64,000 nt of DNA, from the NCBI RefSeq assembly GCF_026745355.1, contig NC_079209.1, forward strand, positions 20,785,571 to 20,849,570, written 5' to 3'. Origin of the DNA: Beta vulgaris subsp. vulgaris. Lineage: Eukaryota > Streptophyta > Magnoliopsida > Caryophyllales > Amaranthaceae. Below, piece after piece: positions 61,518 to 64,000 of the stretch. A model generated the notes under the pieces. The model did not search any database. It was not told the DNA's origin and was given only the letters and a program-made list of their open reading frames with translations. The translations under genes were made by a program, and so were the position numbers. Numbering within the stretch: position 1 is the stretch's first letter; every line of letters starts with the position of its first letter.

Positions 61518-62100
61518 CTGCTATAATCTTTCTCCTTATTGATTTGACTCTTTGGCATTAATTCTTTGTGAATAAACTTGAGTGATTAATTTCATTTATT
61601 TAAATTCCTCACAATTCTTATATGTTTCTTACATATGTATGAGTGAAAATGCTTGAAAGCTACTCTCTAATGTCCAATAATATTCCCCTTATGGTTCATT
61701 AGACAATTTTATGCCATTAGAAAAGATAAAGGGTTAAAAGATTAATTGTGTTCCTAAGTAGCACCATTTGTTGGTCCCAAGTATTGTTCCCCAATCGCTG
61801 TTCCCACCATATATGACCTAGGGTTTCTTTTCTATCTTTATTTGAAAGTCAAAAATAAAAACCAAAAATATTTTGTTCAGATTTTTCCTAAAAATCTGAT
61901 TCATTTCCATTAATTAGGGAGTTATTATCTTTTTTTTTTCTTATGTTTTTTTCTCTCTCCTCCTACAACAGTGTACAACACACGTTTACTAGTGTTTTTT
62001 TTCTCTTCAAATTCATTGTTCCTCTTCAATTAAACTCCAAATCACCACTTTTCCAAAGCACACCCTTTCATTCCCCTTAAAAACCGCCCAACTTACCAAA
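61518..62100 (+). other. Spacer after copia pol
   Basis: AT-rich, non-coding, with T-rich tracts at 61926-61990. It separates pol from the extra ORF, as in SIRE-type elements. Confidence 0.5.
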
Positions 62101-64000
62101 ATGGTAAACCAAAAATCTTCTCATCCACACCCAACAAAAATCCGAAAAACCCTCTCCTTCTTCAACCTCCATAGAATCTCCAACTCCCATGGATATTTAT
62201 CCAACTCCTCCCAAAAGAATCTTAAGGAAATGAAAGCAAAGTGAGGAATTGTCTCAGATGGAGATTGAAGATTAACATGCATCATTTGAGGGGGAATCTG
62301 TTGTTCCCATCAGAGGAACAACCAAGAAAGTGAAGGTTTCTTCAAGCTCCTCGAAGAAATCCGATAAAGACCGGTATGTTCTTGGTTTATGCATTGATTT
62401 TAGTTTTTGTAGGCGTGTTAATTTCAAATAATTGCTTGATATTGTGAAATTTTAAGGTTGAGCAAATCTTTTTGAAAATTGCTGGGCAATCCCTAATTCC
62501 CAAAGCAATGGATGATTTTGTGCTAGTTTTAAGGCAGATGATGTTGGAAACTATACGGCTAAGGTTAGGGGAACTAACATTGAGTTTAATGTTGAATCTT
62601 TGGGGAAATTGTTTGGAGTTCCTGTGAAGGGAACGTATGTTTATTTTAAGAAACAGAGGGGGTCGTATCCGTTTTCTGATATTTCGTTTGATGAATTGAT
62701 TGAAAAATATGGTGGAAAACATGGGGTGACTTTCGTAGACCATAACCTCCTATCTCCCTTTCACAAAGTTCTTTTCCATATCCTCAAGAAAGTTGTTTTA
62801 TCCCGTTTATTTAAATGTGCTCAAGTTAGCATGTTAGACCTCATCTACATACATTGCCTTGCCTCTAAAAAGCCCATTAAATTTCCTTCCATAATGATTC
62901 AACATTTGAGTCATTGCATCGAAAATTGTTTTGTGGTTGGTTATGGTGCTTTAGTTACAAAAATCTTAATTAAATTTAAGGTTGATCTTACAGGTTTATC
63001 CTCCATCGGCATTTCAATGGGAAATATGCTAAATTCAAAGGCTTTGAATAACTTGAAGGAAAATTTGACGATAGAGGTCTCAACTTTGGGTGATAATTTT
63101 TAAAAGGTATGAACTATTGATTAACCTGTGTCGATCCCAACTTTAGGGGGTATTAACTTTTAGCGCGCCTTAGTGACTTGAAACTAGCTTAATAGGTCAT
63201 AACTTGTAAAACATGGGTCACACCAGAAGGGTTAATTGAGGGAGGGAAGTGGGAACTAGGTGAGATTTAAAAAAAATCATCGGTTTTAAGTCACCGAGGC
63301 CCGCTAAAAGTTAAGACCCCCTAAAGTTGGGACCTAAACAGGTTAATCAATAGTTCAAACCTTTTAAAAATTAGCGCCCAAAGTTCAGACCTCTATTGTC
63401 AATTTTTCCTAACTTGAAAGTAAGTGTTTGGATGGAATTGTGACTCGAGGCCGAGTCAATGTGGTTGATGATGCGGAGGAGGATGAAGAGTTTGTTGTTC
63501 CCATCTCTAAGGAACAGAATGATGGTGATGGTGAAGATGATGAAACCGGCAAAGAAGAAGAAAGAACAAAAGATGAAAAAAATTGGACAAGAAAAAATTG
63601 AAAAAGAAAAAGGAAAAGGGGAGATGGCGATTTCACCGGAAGAAATGGAGAAAAAGAAACCACCGGCTCCTAAAACTCCTCGCGCAAGTAAAAGGGTTCG
63701 AAATATGAAGGTGTTGAGTTCACCTATCTTTGTGTTTGGTGATAATGATGATGATGATGATGAGTCCGTTTTGATTACGGAGGAAGACTTTTCTGGTTAT
63801 GTTTCTCCCTCAAGTGCGCCCTCTCCTGTTCCCATGGAGACTACCACATATAATGCTTCTCCTACTTTTCCCTCTCCACAAAAATCCCAACCTCCTCCTA
63901 CCTCCATAAAATCCACCTCTTCTGTTCCCAAGGAAAAGGAACCAGTTGTTGTTCCCAACACAAAGGAACAACCTGCTGTTCCTAATCCTAATGAACCCTC
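62101..64000 (+). pseudogene. Copia extra ORF after pol (Transposase_32-like domain, then P/E/K-rich tail), interrupted
   Basis: An open region starting about MVNQKSSHPHPTKIRKTL (62101), broken by a stop at 62242. The conserved part is 62600-63060: LGKLFGVPVKGTYVYFKK, SFDELIEKYGG, then LSPFHKVLFHILKKVVLSRLF...DLIYIHCLASKKPIKFPSIMIQHL...GYGALVTKILIKFKVDL, resembling the 'putative plant transposon protein' domain found beside plant retroelements. A MITE interrupts it at 63058-63409. The tail (63420-64000) is acidic and lysine-rich, then P/S-rich with repeated VP..KE units (SVPKEKEPVVVPNTKEQPAVP). Frameshifts occur near 63600. It runs off the window. SIRE elements often have an 'env-like' ORF here; no signal peptide or membrane segment is visible, so I do not call it env. 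Confidence 0.65.
63058..63409. mobile_element. Mutator-like MITE (352 bp) inside the copia extra ORF
   Basis: The left end GGAAAATTTGACGATAGAGG and inverted right end GGAAAAATTGACAATAGAGG begin a TIR of about 120 bp (both continue through ACTTTAGGGGGT and AACTTTTAGCG). The target duplication is a perfect 9 bp, TAACTTGAA (63049-63057 and 63410-63418). It has no coding capacity and lies between the conserved domain and the tail of the host ORF. Confidence 0.95.

Noticed and set aside
62101..64000. Retroviral envelope gene after copia pol
   Set aside because: No signal peptide, transmembrane helix or cleavage site seen; the conserved part resembles a plant transposon-associated domain instead.

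Overview
This is nuclear DNA from a flowering plant, most likely a eudicot; some families look like those of Caryophyllales, but I cannot prove that by reading. It is AT-rich intergenic DNA built almost entirely from transposable elements, many nested in one another. I see no intact host gene, tRNA, rRNA or CRISPR array. Host coding DNA appears only as captured exon pieces inside DNA transposons.

Layout. 1-1765: decayed LINE (+). 1910-9834: two long diverged direct repeats that behave as the LTRs of a non-coding minus-strand retrotransposon (PBS at 5711, LTR start at 5726). The right copy carries a 1.1-kb Mutator-like insertion. 9835-29300: a minus-strand Ty3/gypsy element with one clear LTR and only a decayed gag. 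It is split by a complete 13.7-kb CACTA transposon (11800-25529) with CACTAGTG ends and a perfect AAT target duplication. The CACTA element carries a Transposase_24-like (TnpA-type) gene, a tnp2 (TnpD) transposase, and between them two exons of a captured plant gene. 29315-30440: 3' end of a second LINE. About 30700-40014: a second, more decayed CACTA relative with an Ulp1-like protease remnant and a tnp2 remnant, an aldo-keto reductase exon on the opposite strand, and a Harbinger-like element with TAA duplications. 40179-41134: a Mutator-like element with a perfect 9-bp duplication. 41400-42030: an array of quasi-palindromic repeats.

43684-64000: a large plus-strand Ty1/copia element of SIRE/Maximus type with an extra ORF after pol. 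Its pol is cut between integrase and reverse transcriptase by a complete minus-strand Ty3/gypsy element of the Tat lineage (48095-59880; TSD GGAAC; LTRs differ by roughly 2% by eye). A small Mutator-like MITE (63058-63409; TSD TAACTTGAA) sits in the copia extra ORF.

The most interesting object is the gene carried antisense inside the Tat element (49134-52557, +). It has its own TATA box, three introns whose phases agree, a Transposase_28-type domain, a coiled coil and an acidic tail. Its second intron holds a 45-bp minisatellite that stays open in frame. Antisense extra ORFs are known from Tat/Retand elements, so the class is known, but this gene model and its in-frame repeat intron deserve a closer look.
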